The position numbers and the translations under genes are program-made. Positions 25,068 to 33,492 of a stretch of DNA of 64,000 nucleotides are shown here, piece after piece (the first letter of the stretch is position 1; each line of letters opens with the position of its first letter). A model generated the notes under the pieces. The model did no database searches, was not told where the DNA came from, and saw only the letters and a program-made list of their open reading frames with translations. The stretch is from Paenibacillus contaminans (lineage in GTDB: Bacteria > Bacillota > Bacilli > Paenibacillales > NBRC-103111): the NCBI RefSeq assembly GCF_003285015.1, contig NZ_QMFB01000015.1, positions 32,767 through 96,766 on the forward strand, in the 5' to 3' direction.

Positions 25068-25991
25068 ATGCCTGTCTACCCGCCTATATTGCGTCCCGGC
25101 GATACGATCGGTATCGTTACCTTGGGAAGCCCTCTTAGCTCGGCCACGATCAATGAAAGCATTGCGGTACTGCGAAATATGGGATTTCAGGTATTGGTGG
25201 GAAAATACGTATATAACGCTAACGGGTATCTTGCCGGAACGGATGAACAGAGGGCGGAGGACTTGATGGCGATGTTTGCGAATCCCGCCGTAAGAATGAT
25301 CCTTCCTACAAGAGGAGGAGTGGGCGTAGCCGCTATTCTTCCTTATTTGGACTATGGTTTGATTTCCAGAAATCCTAAAATAGTAAGCGGGTACAGCGAT
25401 ATTTCCGTTCTTATGATCGCCTTGTATCAATTGAGCGGTTTGGTGACTTTTTCGAGCCTGTTGTTGTTCGATTTTAGAAATTCGACGCCCGCCTATAATT
25501 TCAATCAGTTTTTCGAAGCGACCTCCACCACGATCGCTCCGAGAGTGATCCGCAATCCGCCGAATATGCCGCAGATCAGCAAAGTGCCAGGCAATGTCAC
25601 CGGTCCCATTGTGGGAGGCAATCTTACTTCAATCATGGATACGCTGGGAACTCCGTTCGAAATTAACACGGATGGGAAAATTTTATTTCTTGAAGAAACG
25701 CATGAACCGACAAATAAAGTGTTTCGTATGATCAATCATTTGAAGCTGGCCGGTAAATTTACTAATTGTCTGGGGATCGTAATGGGGGAATGTACAGGTT
25801 GCCAGATTGCGTACGGCAAATCGTACAACGATCTTATCGATGAGGTCATCGTACCGCTCGGCAAGCCGCTTATGACAAACTTGGCATCGGCCCATGGCAT
25901 ATACAAAGCCGCGATTCCGATCGGCGCACGGGTCAACCTCAATACGTACAATAACACGCTGACCGTGCTCGAGCCGGCAGTTACCTTGTAA
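25068..25991 (+). CDS. S66 peptidase, LD-carboxypeptidase/MccF-like
   Basis: This is a 307-residue cytoplasmic serine peptidase of family S66, whose members trim murein tetrapeptides or inactivate microcin C-type compounds. The family order is clear: RPGDTIGIVTLGSP at the start, TRGGVGVAAILPYLDY, the nucleophile motif GYSDIS near residue 110, the Glu-containing FLEETHEP near 208, and a His in SAHGIYKAAIPIG near 275 completing the Ser-Glu-His triad. ATG 25068 sits seven bases after GAGGTG; the ATG at 25032 lacks a site. The last motif has Ala-His where many members have Gly-His. It is a single gene. Confidence 0.88.
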   Translation: MPVYPPILRPGDTIGIVTLGSPLSSATINESIAVLRNMGFQVLVGKYVYNANGYLAGTDEQRAEDLMAMFANPAVRMILPTRGGVGVAAILPYLDYGLISRNPKIVSGYSDISVLMIALYQLSGLVTFSSLLLFDFRNSTPAYNFNQFFEATSTTIAPRVIRNPPNMPQISKVPGNVTGPIVGGNLTSIMDTLGTPFEINTDGKILFLEETHEPTNKVFRMINHLKLAGKFTNCLGIVMGECTGCQIAYGKSYNDLIDEVIVPLGKPLMTNLASAHGIYKAAIPIGARVNLNTYNNTLTVLEPAVTL

Positions 25992-26047
25992 CGGTTAGCG
26001 ACCGATTCGGCAGTCGCTTGCCGTCATTGCTCCAGCCCTAAGAGAAA

Positions 26048-26656
26048 CTAGTCCGATTTCCGCCGGAATTTACTAAAGTACAAAACGCATATCAAAAAAA
26101 CAATCAGCAGGATAAGCAGGAGTTGCGGAAAGTAGGCGTGGAATAGTAAAATGTAGGCTTTAATCTTATGCCACTTTTCCCCAAAACTGCGTCCGACCAT
26201 AATAAAAAACGCACACCAAGCGAGTGCCCCCAAATAGGAAAACAATGCGAACTTCCGGTAATTCATATTCGAAATACCTGCTGTTATCGCGATCAAATGC
26301 CGGAGACCGGGAATGAAGTAGCTAAATACCAATAAGGCGTTTCCGTAACGGTCAAATTTTCGTTGTGTTTTTTCTATACGATCGGCAGTGATATGAAATT
26401 TCCGCCCATACTTGATTAGCGCCGGGTAGCCGAGCTTCAGTCCAATGAAATAACTGATGGAAATTCCTGAGATTGCGCCTGCGAATGCGCTGCCTAAGGC
26501 AAGCAATAAATCGAATTTGCCTTGAGCGATTCTATTGCCGATGAACGTCAGCAAAACTTCATCCGGTATCGGCAATCCGATAACCCCTAGCGCCAATGCC
26601 AAAAATATGCCGATGTATCCGTACTTGCCAAGCAGTATTTCCAAATATTTTTCCAC
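26048..26656 (-). CDS. DedA-family membrane protein
   Basis: This 202-residue DedA protein belongs to the undecaprenyl-phosphate/lipid translocase-like superfamily. The start is GTG at 26656, after GGGGGAAG, and gives the usual beginning EKYLEILLGKYGYIGIF. The frame runs on to ATG 26713 without a ribosome site, and that extension would add an odd hydrophobic head. It shows LPIPDEVLLTF (the E-x-x-L/IP re-entrant motif), a Gly-rich second hairpin, and FSYFIPGLRHLIAITAGISN with the conserved Arg. Four or more membrane segments are seen, with a Lys/Arg tail (KFRRKSD). Confidence 0.85.
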   Translation of the reverse strand: MEKYLEILLGKYGYIGIFLALALGVIGLPIPDEVLLTFIGNRIAQGKFDLLLALGSAFAGAISGISISYFIGLKLGYPALIKYGRKFHITADRIEKTQRKFDRYGNALLVFSYFIPGLRHLIAITAGISNMNYRKFALFSYLGALAWCAFFIMVGRSFGEKWHKIKAYILLFHAYFPQLLLILLIVFLICVLYFSKFRRKSD

Positions 26657-26875
26657 GGAAGCCGCTTCCCCCATAATACAAAATAATATAACAGTTATTA
26701 CCATTCTCTTCATGATTAAAAATATTTAATCATAAAAATTTCGCCCGGCGAAGTCATGGTGTAACTCCGGCGTAAACGAAAAGATGGGATGCTCGATTCC
26801 AGCGGATCAAATATAAAGACAAAAACGGAACAAACGGCGTTTCGGATCGTATTAGTTCTGCAAGGGGGGGAGGCT

Positions 26876-27148
26876 ATGAATGCCGATCTAATCATCATTC
26901 TTGTGCTGGTCGTATTAAATATTCCGGTGTATCGATTCCTTTACCGATTGTTTTTTGCGGATGATGACGATTATGAGCAATCGGTAAAGTATGTCTTTAC
27001 ACCTAATTTCGTTTCATTTTTCAGGGGCGAATATTGGAAGGACAAGATAGACTCTGCGAGGGTGAAGTTTTATATCCTTTTTTGCGCCATGGCAATCGTG
27101 CTGGAATATGTTCTCCTTTCGAAGGTGATCCATTATTTCCGTTCATAA
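26876..27148 (+). CDS. Small two-TM membrane protein, unknown
   Basis: This 90-residue protein starts at ATG 26876, directly after a very strong GGGGGGGAGG. It has an N-terminal helix (LIIILVLVVLNIPVYRFLY), a middle acidic-aromatic loop (FADDDDYEQSVKYVF) and a C-terminal helix (FYILFCAMAIVLEYVLL). I do not recognise a family. It stands alone. Confidence 0.75.
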   Translation: MNADLIIILVLVVLNIPVYRFLYRLFFADDDDYEQSVKYVFTPNFVSFFRGEYWKDKIDSARVKFYILFCAMAIVLEYVLLSKVIHYFRS

Positions 27149-27482
27149 AGTACAAAGTTTTGGCGCGGTGCCGAAACATTGTTACTCGATTTGATGTATA
27201 ATGTATTCCATTGGTCTGGAATCGTAGATGCAACGGACATTTTACCGGTGGAATAATGCGGACAGGCTCATAAACAATGAGGTTTTCTCCATTAGCGCAC
27301 GTTCCATACATAATAATTGCGATATCGCTGTTTGTTTCGTAACCGTGTTTTCATCAATCATTCGATTAAGACTTGATAGTGTACCAGTCTTAATATTAAT
27401 TTTCACTAATAGCAATCGATGAGGAATACTCTTTGACACTAAGGAGAATAGTCTTCGAAAGAATGCAACTGGAGGATGACAA
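27149..27482. other. Non-coding gap
   Basis: This stretch of 334 bases has no convincing gene. It is AT-rich and holds a TATAAT at about 27197 without a good -35. I see no terminator, operator or repeat in it, beyond the GGAGG ribosome site of the next gene. Confidence 0.5.
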
Positions 27483-27734
27483 GTGGCTAAAGCAAAAGTA
27501 CCCAAGCGCCCGACACGGGACGAATTTGTTTTGGAGGAAATAGGCAATCAAATCACGGAAGCGTATTATGAGAAATCCGATATCGTTTTGACCATATGGG
27601 GGCGGGAAGAGAAAGTACGCGGACAGATCGTATTGTTGGATCCCAGAACCGGGAAGGTGCATGTTCAAACCTCGCATGAAACCGCAAAAGTCCCCTTTAT
27701 GGACATTATGAGCGTGGATTATCCAAGGGATTAG
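27483..27734 (+). CDS. YolD-like protein, short form
   Basis: This 83-residue protein starts at GTG 27483, eight bases after GGAGG. KRPTRDEFVLEEIGNQI, IVLTIWGREEKVRGQIVLLD and KVPFMDIMSVD make up the YolD-like core, a small SH3-like barrel with a leading helix. YolD proteins often travel with Y-family DNA polymerases and can be SOS-controlled; neither a polymerase nor a LexA box is seen here. It is slightly shorter than usual at the N-terminus. Confidence 0.78.
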   Translation: MAKAKVPKRPTRDEFVLEEIGNQITEAYYEKSDIVLTIWGREEKVRGQIVLLDPRTGKVHVQTSHETAKVPFMDIMSVDYPRD

Positions 27735-27889
27735 AGCGACAACGAGAAGGGGCACAAGAATTTCAATAGGCTCTATCAAATCTCCTGTCCCGCCGAGCAA
27801 AGAAGGATGGAATTGCAGGGTAATTTCAATGGCATTTTCATCGATTCCATTCCTCTCGAATGGAGTTTTTTGCATGTACGGACTTGGGG

Positions 27890-28009
27890 CTAATCAAAGA
27901 TATGTTTAATCAGTCTGAATGCACCTTTGAAAATAACCTCAATGATTAAACCGATTCCGTCAATGAAGTCGAAAAACTCATGCCGACTACGCTTGTTTTT
28001 TTTCTTCAA
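27890..28009 (-). CDS. Possible 39-aa amphipathic peptide
   Basis: On the minus strand, TTG at 28009 has GAGGTG six bases before it and encodes a 39-residue peptide: a basic head (KKKNKRSRHEF), then a hydrophobic helix (FFDFIDGIGLIIEVIFKG) and a short basic tail. The longer frame upstream looks random. Such a layout suits a membrane-active or membrane-anchored small protein. Evidence is limited to the start site and composition. Confidence 0.35.
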   Translation of the reverse strand: MKKKNKRSRHEFFDFIDGIGLIIEVIFKGAFRLIKHIFD

Positions 28010-28124
28010 TGTTCTCACCTCATAGTTAGATACGGGTATTGAACGATATAGGTTTCCAAATACTGTTGAAATAAAAGGGAGATACAGTGGCCCTCTGAGC
28101 AAAGTATACAAAAAAATGCGAATC

Positions 28125-28152
28125 TTGACCGATTGGCGGCTTGTGATAATAT
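28125..28152 (+). promoter_or_regulatory. Possible promoter of the 28210 gene
   Basis: TTGACC (28125-28130) and TAATAT (28147-28152) are 16 bases apart. The -35 is good and the -10 weak. Confidence 0.35.
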
Positions 28153-28209
28153 GGAAATACAAAAATATCGTTTAAGCTGTCCAGCCTGCAAGAACGTGGA
28201 GGAGAATAC

Positions 28210-28386
28210 ATGAATAAAAATAACTTACTCGTAGCCGCTATCCTATATTTTCTTTCTGCGATAGCATTTATAGTCGCGGGTTTTTTAACGGATAATCGGA
28301 CCGCAGGCATCGGTTTTTGGATTGTAGCGGTGATGATGGCTGTTTCGGGAGTGCTTTTTATAAGGAAACATAAACAAAAGCGGTAG
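28210..28386 (+). CDS. 58-aa two-TM protein
   Basis: ATG 28210 follows GTGGAGGAG by six bases. It encodes 58 residues: a first hydrophobic helix (LLVAAILYFLSAIAFIVAG), a short loop (FLTDNRTAG), a second helix (IGFWIVAVMMAVSGVLF) and a basic tail (IRKHKQKR). The strong ribosome site and the clear topology support a real gene. The family is unknown. Confidence 0.65.
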   Translation: MNKNNLLVAAILYFLSAIAFIVAGFLTDNRTAGIGFWIVAVMMAVSGVLFIRKHKQKR

Positions 28387-28419
28387 CGGAGTAGCGCATT
28401 AACTGATAGGAGCGATACG

Positions 28420-28663
28420 ATGAGCGAGTTTACATATGGAAGCCTGATTGGAGGACCATTGTTGGGGATATCAGATATGGAGCCAAGGCGAGAAGGTGTC
28501 AAACTTGCATTTTTCGTATGAGTTTGAAGCGGAGCTGCTGTTTAGCGTCGCCCAAAAAAGATATCCGGATCAAAAAAATATAGCTTCCTTTCTGTTCGAA
28601 GATGATACAGCAGGCATATTTCGGAACGGCGACAGATGTATCGCTTTCATTGCTGCAATCTAG
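28420..28663 (+). pseudogene. Small gene broken by a frameshift, unknown
   Basis: ATG 28420 follows TAGGAGCGATACG and begins MSEFTYGSLIGG, but this frame ends at about 28520 after an unlikely sequence. From about 28448 the next frame gives a plausible protein-like run to 28663: WGYQIWSQGEKVSNLHFSYE, FEAELLFSVAQKRYPDQKN and a hydrophobic end. The two pieces together would make about 80 residues if one base were gained or lost near 28450. Alternatively the second frame starts at TTG 28448 without a good ribosome site. I do not recognise it. Confidence 0.4.
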
Positions 28664-28714
28664 CCAAGTAAAAAGTTTGCAGGGACTAGTACTTTTATAC
28701 TGAAAAAGGTATAT

Positions 28715-28750
28715 GGCGGTGAGGGAGGATGCTTCCTGGCCGTCTTTTTG
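28715..28750 (+). terminator. Terminator
   Basis: GGCGGT plus AGGGAG pairs with CTTCCT plus GGCCGTC (three wobbles) around GATG, followed by TTTTTG. It separates the small genes upstream from the toxin-like gene. Confidence 0.6.
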
Positions 28751-28878
28751 TTGTAAGCGGCCGTATCGGCCGATAGATTTGAGGAAATAATCCCCAAAAC
28801 TTCATCCTAATCACCTATTTCCAATTAATGACCATCAAATTTATAATAAACGAACACAAGTTGGAAAGAGGTGGGAGC

Positions 28879-29589
28879 TTGCTTCGAAAAACGGAGATCA
28901 GAAACACAAGGAAAAGGAATGATGAAACAAAATCGTCGGACTTTCAGCACACCATTGGCCCATCCAACACTCATTTTATAGCACAGCTTCAAAAGCAATA
29001 TGGAAATGCAGCGACTCTAAGGCTGATACAAACGAAGATGTCCGGGAATAATCCGCCTGTGCAGCGGTTTCCGGTTAAAAATCAAGAAACCGGCAAGTAT
29101 GCCGACAGTAATTACAAAGGCGTAGTATTGGAGCCTGTCGAGGGCGAATCGGATACATATATGTTACCGGATGGCAAAAAGGTAATGTGGGATGGGGATT
29201 ATTACGACTGCACAAGCAACGTGAAAGTAGATATTTCGGGATATGATTCTACGAGCGGAGATGATGCCGGGGGAGAGTCGTATAAATATAACCCCGCCCT
29301 GCTACAAGGAGAGTTAATGTCTTTATCGGAAGTGATCGGCCTAGTTTCTATGCGCTCCGATATAGATACGGAACAAGAAAAAGGAAAAAGCGGCAAGTAT
29401 GCTGAAGATATGAAAAGAGGAGCCATGTTCCCGCCGATTAAACTAACCAAATATGAGGACGGCACATATGGATTATCCGACGGCAATCATCGGATAGAAG
29501 CGGCGCTTATTAATAAATACACCCGGATACCGGTCAATTTCTTTCAAGAAATAAACGGCGAAATAAAGCCTGTCAAATCGTTCGTTTGA
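28879..29589 (+). CDS. Toxin-like protein with ParB/Srx-type C-terminal domain
   Basis: This 236-residue protein has its preferred start at TTG 28879, behind GAGGTGGGAG; ATG 28828 has no ribosome site. The N-terminal part (about 20-65) reads SNTHFIAQLQKQYGNAATLR followed by PPVQRF. This resembles the L-Q-x-x-x-G-N-x-A segment and VQR marker found near the N-terminus of DUF4157-type and contractile-injection-system cargo proteins. A Gly/Asp/Tyr-rich middle follows. The last 60 residues show DGTYGLSDGNHRIEAALI and IPVNFFQ, the DGxHRxxAA motif of ParB/sulfiredoxin-fold nucleases. It may be a polymorphic toxin or injected effector. No immunity gene or injection apparatus is in view. It is alone between two terminators. 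Confidence 0.65.
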   Translation: MLRKTEIRNTRKRNDETKSSDFQHTIGPSNTHFIAQLQKQYGNAATLRLIQTKMSGNNPPVQRFPVKNQETGKYADSNYKGVVLEPVEGESDTYMLPDGKKVMWDGDYYDCTSNVKVDISGYDSTSGDDAGGESYKYNPALLQGELMSLSEVIGLVSMRSDIDTEQEKGKSGKYAEDMKRGAMFPPIKLTKYEDGTYGLSDGNHRIEAALINKYTRIPVNFFQEINGEIKPVKSFV

Positions 29590-29600
29590 TTTATAAAAGC

Positions 29601-29639
29601 AAAAACTGCCATAGTCTTTCGACTAAGGCAGTTTTTTTG
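29601..29639. terminator. Bidirectional terminator between convergent genes
   Basis: AAACTGCC plus AGTC pairs with GACT plus GGCAGTTT around TTTC, with a T-run on the plus side and an A-run before it that gives T on the minus side. It can stop both the 28879 gene and the minus-strand hydrolase gene. Confidence 0.8.
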
Positions 29640-29700
29640 TTGCTTGATATCGAGCTTCGCCGACGCAGAATGCCGTTCAGCTTCACTTCAGCAAACTCAT

Positions 29701-30807
29701 CTACCGAAGCAGAGCGGCGTCTAATCCGAAAAATTCGGCGATCGCTTCGGCCAGCAGCAAGTTGCCATACTTGGTAAAATGGACGTTGTCGTATCGCCAT
29801 TTCTCGACCGGAACGCCGGCGAAAACGGAAGAAGTGGCGAAATATCCGCAGCCGTGTTGTTCGGCAGCAGCCTCAAGGACGGCGTTGTATTCGGCGGACT
29901 TGGCATCCGGCACATAATGGATGTCGTCATGTGCGGGATCCTCAGGATTTATCGATGAAGGCGGCGATAAAAGCAGCACATACGCTTTCGGATTGACAGT
30001 ATAGATACCGTTTATGACGGCGCGCAGGTCTTGGTCGAACTGCTGGACGGTCCGGTATACCCGGTCATTGGCTCCGATAATCAGAATAACGAGATCCGGC
30101 GTAAAGCCGGTAACCCTTTCCTCAAGATTGTTCAATAGCCATTCCGCCGTTCGGCTGCCCTGGCCCGTAAGATGCACCGGAGTCAGCTTCGAACCGATTC
30201 CGAGCAAATACGCTGTCCTTTGCCCCGATGGTTGCGGACTCCCGGCTGCTTGCTCCCAGTTCGTCAAAACGATTTCATGCTCTATTCCCGCTGCGGCTTC
30301 CAGCTCGATGTAAATCGGATTGTAGCCTTGAAACGGCTGCCCCGCGCCATCATTGTTCACCGACTTGCAGTAGACTCCGTCCACATAAATATCGAACCGG
30401 GCCGCCGTATCTCCAGGCACGCTTCCGAAATATAAAACCGCCTTATTCGTATCGTTGTAATGCGTATAGGTTAGTTTGATTTTTTCGTCTTTGTCGAATA
30501 CATCGATAGCCAGCGCGCCGTGTCCGAAAGGGAGCGTATATTCCGGCAAAGCCGCCGGCCCCAAAACGGAGCTGTCTTTCAAATGACCGTACGGCAATTC
30601 ATGGCCGTGTCGAAACCAAGCGTCATTCCGATGAATGGCATCTCTCAGCAAGAACGACCAAGAACGAATGCCCGGCAAACAATCATAGGCATTGCTGCGG
30701 GGCTGTTCATCAAAATCGTAACGGTTGTAGCTCAAACTGTCCCCGGTTATGACAATCGAGGTCCCGTCCCGCTTCAGCAGCTCCTGTAAATCCTTCCTAT
30801 CCGGCAA
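29701..30807 (-). CDS. SGNH/GDSL-family hydrolase (putative carbohydrate esterase)
   Basis: This is a 368-residue cytoplasmic protein. Block I is ITGDSLSYNR with the nucleophile Ser24, block III is IIGANDR, and block V is DNVHFTKYG with Asp340 and His343, completing the SGNH triad. Between block I and the rest lies an inserted strand-rich domain of about 130 residues (around YNDTNKAVLYFGSVPGDTAA), as seen in two-domain carbohydrate esterases such as deacetylases of plant polysaccharides. The start is TTG 30807, behind GGGGGG. It diverges from the membrane AraC gene, so the two may share a sugar-inducible control region. Confidence 0.85.
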   Translation of the reverse strand: MPDRKDLQELLKRDGTSIVITGDSLSYNRYDFDEQPRSNAYDCLPGIRSWSFLLRDAIHRNDAWFRHGHELPYGHLKDSSVLGPAALPEYTLPFGHGALAIDVFDKDEKIKLTYTHYNDTNKAVLYFGSVPGDTAARFDIYVDGVYCKSVNNDGAGQPFQGYNPIYIELEAAAGIEHEIVLTNWEQAAGSPQPSGQRTAYLLGIGSKLTPVHLTGQGSRTAEWLLNNLEERVTGFTPDLVILIIGANDRVYRTVQQFDQDLRAVINGIYTVNPKAYVLLLSPPSSINPEDPAHDDIHYVPDAKSAEYNAVLEAAAEQHGCGYFATSSVFAGVPVEKWRYDNVHFTKYGNLLLAEAIAEFFGLDAALLR

Positions 30808-30895
30808 GCGTATCCCCCCAGTTTTAAACCCAATAATAGCGGAAGGCCGCTTTAGGAGTCAACCATATTTTGCTAGGATCGATCAAATAAATTTC

Positions 30896-30923
30896 TTGTT
30901 AACTTTCGTTTATTTGTTAGAAT
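30896..30923 (+). promoter_or_regulatory. Promoter of the AraC sensor gene at 31016
   Basis: TTGTTA (30896-30901) and TAGAAT (30918-30923) are 16 bases apart in the divergent intergenic region. Confidence 0.5.
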
Positions 30924-31015
30924 ATTCAATAGATTGAAACCGACTCAATCTGCCCAATCATTGCTGCCGATCAACTGCAACCGTATCGCATAACGGGGGA
31001 AGGAGCGAAATCGTA

Positions 31016-33301
31016 GTGCTGAACCGGATACCTATTGTCAAAAATTTGACTTTTCAAAAGACGCTGCTAGTCTACTCGATCCTGCTCGGCATCGTCCCCG
31101 TGCTGCTGATCGGGCTGCTGTCATCGAACATGGCGGCCAAAAGCATTCAAGAAGAAGTCAATCTCAGCCAACAGATCATACTTAGACAGATCGAAAACCA
31201 AGTGGATGCCATGCTGAAGGATCTGCAAGGGACGTCGCTGCAAATGGCCAATGATCTTACCATCGAGAAGGCGCTCCGCTACGGCATTTCCATGCAAAAT
31301 CTGGAGTCGACGCTCGGCACGATCAGCGCGATCGGCAAATACCGAAACTACTCCAAAATCGGATTCCATGTCTCCCTCGTCAATCCGAGCTACGAGCAGG
31401 TGTATTCGAATCAATTCGGCTTGCAGCCAATCAAAGATTTCCGGTTTTACGAACTGGTCCGGACCTTGGATATGAAGCAGCAGCGGCCGATGCTGATTCC
31501 GCCGCATACGTATCCGAATCAGCCGGAGCTGATGCTGCTTAGAACGATTTACTTGAATGCGCTTCCAAGCGACGCCATTGTGATTATGCATATCGATGCG
31601 AAGCAGCTGAACGATTTGTTTACATCCGTTAATCTGGGAGGGAATCGCAAGGCGCTGGTCGTCGACGATCAGGGCCAAATCGTGCTGAGCGCAGACCCGA
31701 ACGAGGTCGGCAGCCGGTTGTCGCCGTCTTCGGAATTGTACAGCTTGTGGTCGCAAACGGGAGAAGCGAATTCGACGTTAACGCTTGACCGCGTTCAATA
31801 CCAGGCATCCTCGCAAAAATCGGGCTTTAACGGATGGACGTATATCGCATTGACCCCTGTGAAAGAGCTTAGCAAGAAAGCGGACCATATCAAGCTCATT
31901 ACGTGGTATATGGTTGCGGGACTTGCGGCGTTATGGCTCGTTATTTCCATTTTGGGGTCAAGAAGACTGACCGTCCCTCTTCAGCGCATTACTCAGAAAG
32001 TAACGAAGGAAATCGACGGAAGCGGGAACGAGTTTGCCGCGCTCAATCAATATATAGACCGTATTGTGGAAATGAATACGGATATGAAGAACAAGCTGTT
32101 CGAGCAGCAGCCGCAATTAAAAGACAGCGTTCTTCTTCAACTTCTGCGCGGGGAATTAACGGAGGAGGAAATAAACGGCAAGCTGAAACAGGTCGGCGTC
32201 CGGCTGCAAGGCCAATGGTTCTATGTATGTGTGGTGGAGATCGATCAGTACGGGCAGGTCATTCAAACGTACGGGGAAAGAGACCGGGCTTTATTGATGT
32301 ACGCCTTGTCCAAGCTGATTACGGAAATTTGCGAGGAAACGTTCTCGTGCGCGATTGTTTCCGCCCAGCCCGGTCAAGTGACGCTGATCGTCGGTACGGA
32401 CGACGACGAGGAGTTTAGCGGGAGGAAGCTGCTCGAGCGCTGCGAGCTGATTAACGAGCTTGTGAAAAAGTATTTCAAATTTACGGCGACGGTTGCCGTG
32501 AGTCAGGCTTATAAACGCTATGGCAGCATATGCGAGGGTTATCAGGAGGCGCTTATGCTGCTTCATAACCGGACCCTGATCGACAAGCATAGAACGATAA
32601 CCTATAAAGAAATGACGAATGCCGCACTATCCCAGCAGTCGAGCCGTTTGTTCGTCAAATGGCAGAAAGCGATCGTCGATCAACTGGGAAAAGGCGATTT
32701 CGAGCAGGCGGCGCTGCAAATCAACGAAATGATCGACGCCATCCCCGAGCATGTGCACAATCATTCGTCCGCGATGGGGATATTCAATTTTTTGCTTGGC
32801 GGAATCGAACATCTGCTTCAGGAAATGGGATATGAGCTGAGCGACTGTTTGGAAGGGAATATTTACCGGACGCTTTACGATTTCAGGTCGCTGCAGGAAA
32901 TAAGAGAATGGCTTGTTGAAACGGTACTCCCTTCCATTCGCAAGCATTTGACGGAAACGGACGAGTACGACGGCAAGAAAATGATCCGCCAGCTTATCGG
33001 CTACATTCATGAGCATATAGAAGAGGATCTGTCTTTGCAGCAAGTGGCGGATGCTTTTCAGTTAACGACGGCTAAGGTCAGAGCGTTGTTCAAGGAAGAG
33101 CTAAATACGAATTTCATCAACTACTTGATCGACTATCGTATTGCCAAAGCGAAAGAGTGGCTGATCCATTCCGAAATGTCCGTCAAGGAAATATCGGATC
33201 GGCTGAGCTATACGTCTCCGCAAAATTTCTCGCGCATTTTCAAACAAATGACCGGCGTCTCGCCAGGGAAATTCCGCGACGAGTTTTATCGAAAAGAATA
33301 G
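31016..33301 (+). CDS. Membrane-bound AraC-type sensor-regulator
   Basis: This is a 761-residue single-protein sensor and regulator. A first membrane helix near residue 20 (LLVYSILLGIVPVLLIGLL) and a second near 300 (WYMVAGLAALWLVISILGS) enclose a 260-residue extracellular Cache-like sensor domain. A HAMP-like linker and a YesN-type middle region follow, and the C-terminal 100 residues carry the AraC HTH pair (DLSLQQVADAFQLTTAKVRA, VKEISDRLSYTSPQNFSRIF, then GVSPGKFR). The GTG start at 31016 has AAGGAG upstream. It lies ahead of the Lpl-type transporter and is expected to switch that operon in response to an extracellular glycan. Confidence 0.9.
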   Translation: MLNRIPIVKNLTFQKTLLVYSILLGIVPVLLIGLLSSNMAAKSIQEEVNLSQQIILRQIENQVDAMLKDLQGTSLQMANDLTIEKALRYGISMQNLESTLGTISAIGKYRNYSKIGFHVSLVNPSYEQVYSNQFGLQPIKDFRFYELVRTLDMKQQRPMLIPPHTYPNQPELMLLRTIYLNALPSDAIVIMHIDAKQLNDLFTSVNLGGNRKALVVDDQGQIVLSADPNEVGSRLSPSSELYSLWSQTGEANSTLTLDRVQYQASSQKSGFNGWTYIALTPVKELSKKADHIKLITWYMVAGLAALWLVISILGSRRLTVPLQRITQKVTKEIDGSGNEFAALNQYIDRIVEMNTDMKNKLFEQQPQLKDSVLLQLLRGELTEEEINGKLKQVGVRLQGQWFYVCVVEIDQYGQVIQTYGERDRALLMYALSKLITEICEETFSCAIVSAQPGQVTLIVGTDDDEEFSGRKLLERCELINELVKKYFKFTATVAVSQAYKRYGSICEGYQEALMLLHNRTLIDKHRTITYKEMTNAALSQQSSRLFVKWQKAIVDQLGKGDFEQAALQINEMIDAIPEHVHNHSSAMGIFNFLLGGIEHLLQEMGYELSDCLEGNIYRTLYDFRSLQEIREWLVETVLPSIRKHLTETDEYDGKKMIRQLIGYIHEHIEEDLSLQQVADAFQLTTAKVRALFKEELNTNFINYLIDYRIAKAKEWLIHSEMSVKEISDRLSYTSPQNFSRIFKQMTGVSPGKFRDEFYRKE

Positions 33302-33315
33302 GGATTATTGCCGGA

Positions 33316-33356
33316 ACACACCTGATTGTCGGCTTTCGATCGGGTGTGTATCTTTT
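33316..33356 (+). terminator. Terminator after the AraC sensor gene
   Basis: ACACACCTGAT pairs with ATCGGGTGTGT (11 bp, one wobble) and is followed by ATCTTTTTATTT. Confidence 0.85.
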
Positions 33357-33492
33357 TATTTCCGGACGTATCTTTTTGTCATCCGCTGCGGAAAGCAATG
33401 GATACTTTACCTGAATCGCTTGAATTTGTACATTGGCAGCAGGAGGGGAAAACGATAGTTAAAACTTTGGCGGAAAGGGGGGAACACCATCT

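Noticed and set aside
25992..26047. Terminator between the S66 peptidase and DedA genes
   Set aside because: AGCGAC/GTCGCT makes only six pairs and has no T-run on either side.
27396..27875. 159-residue minus-strand frame covering the YolD-like gene
   Set aside because: The plus strand holds a clear YolD-like protein with GGAGG upstream; the minus frame has no motif.
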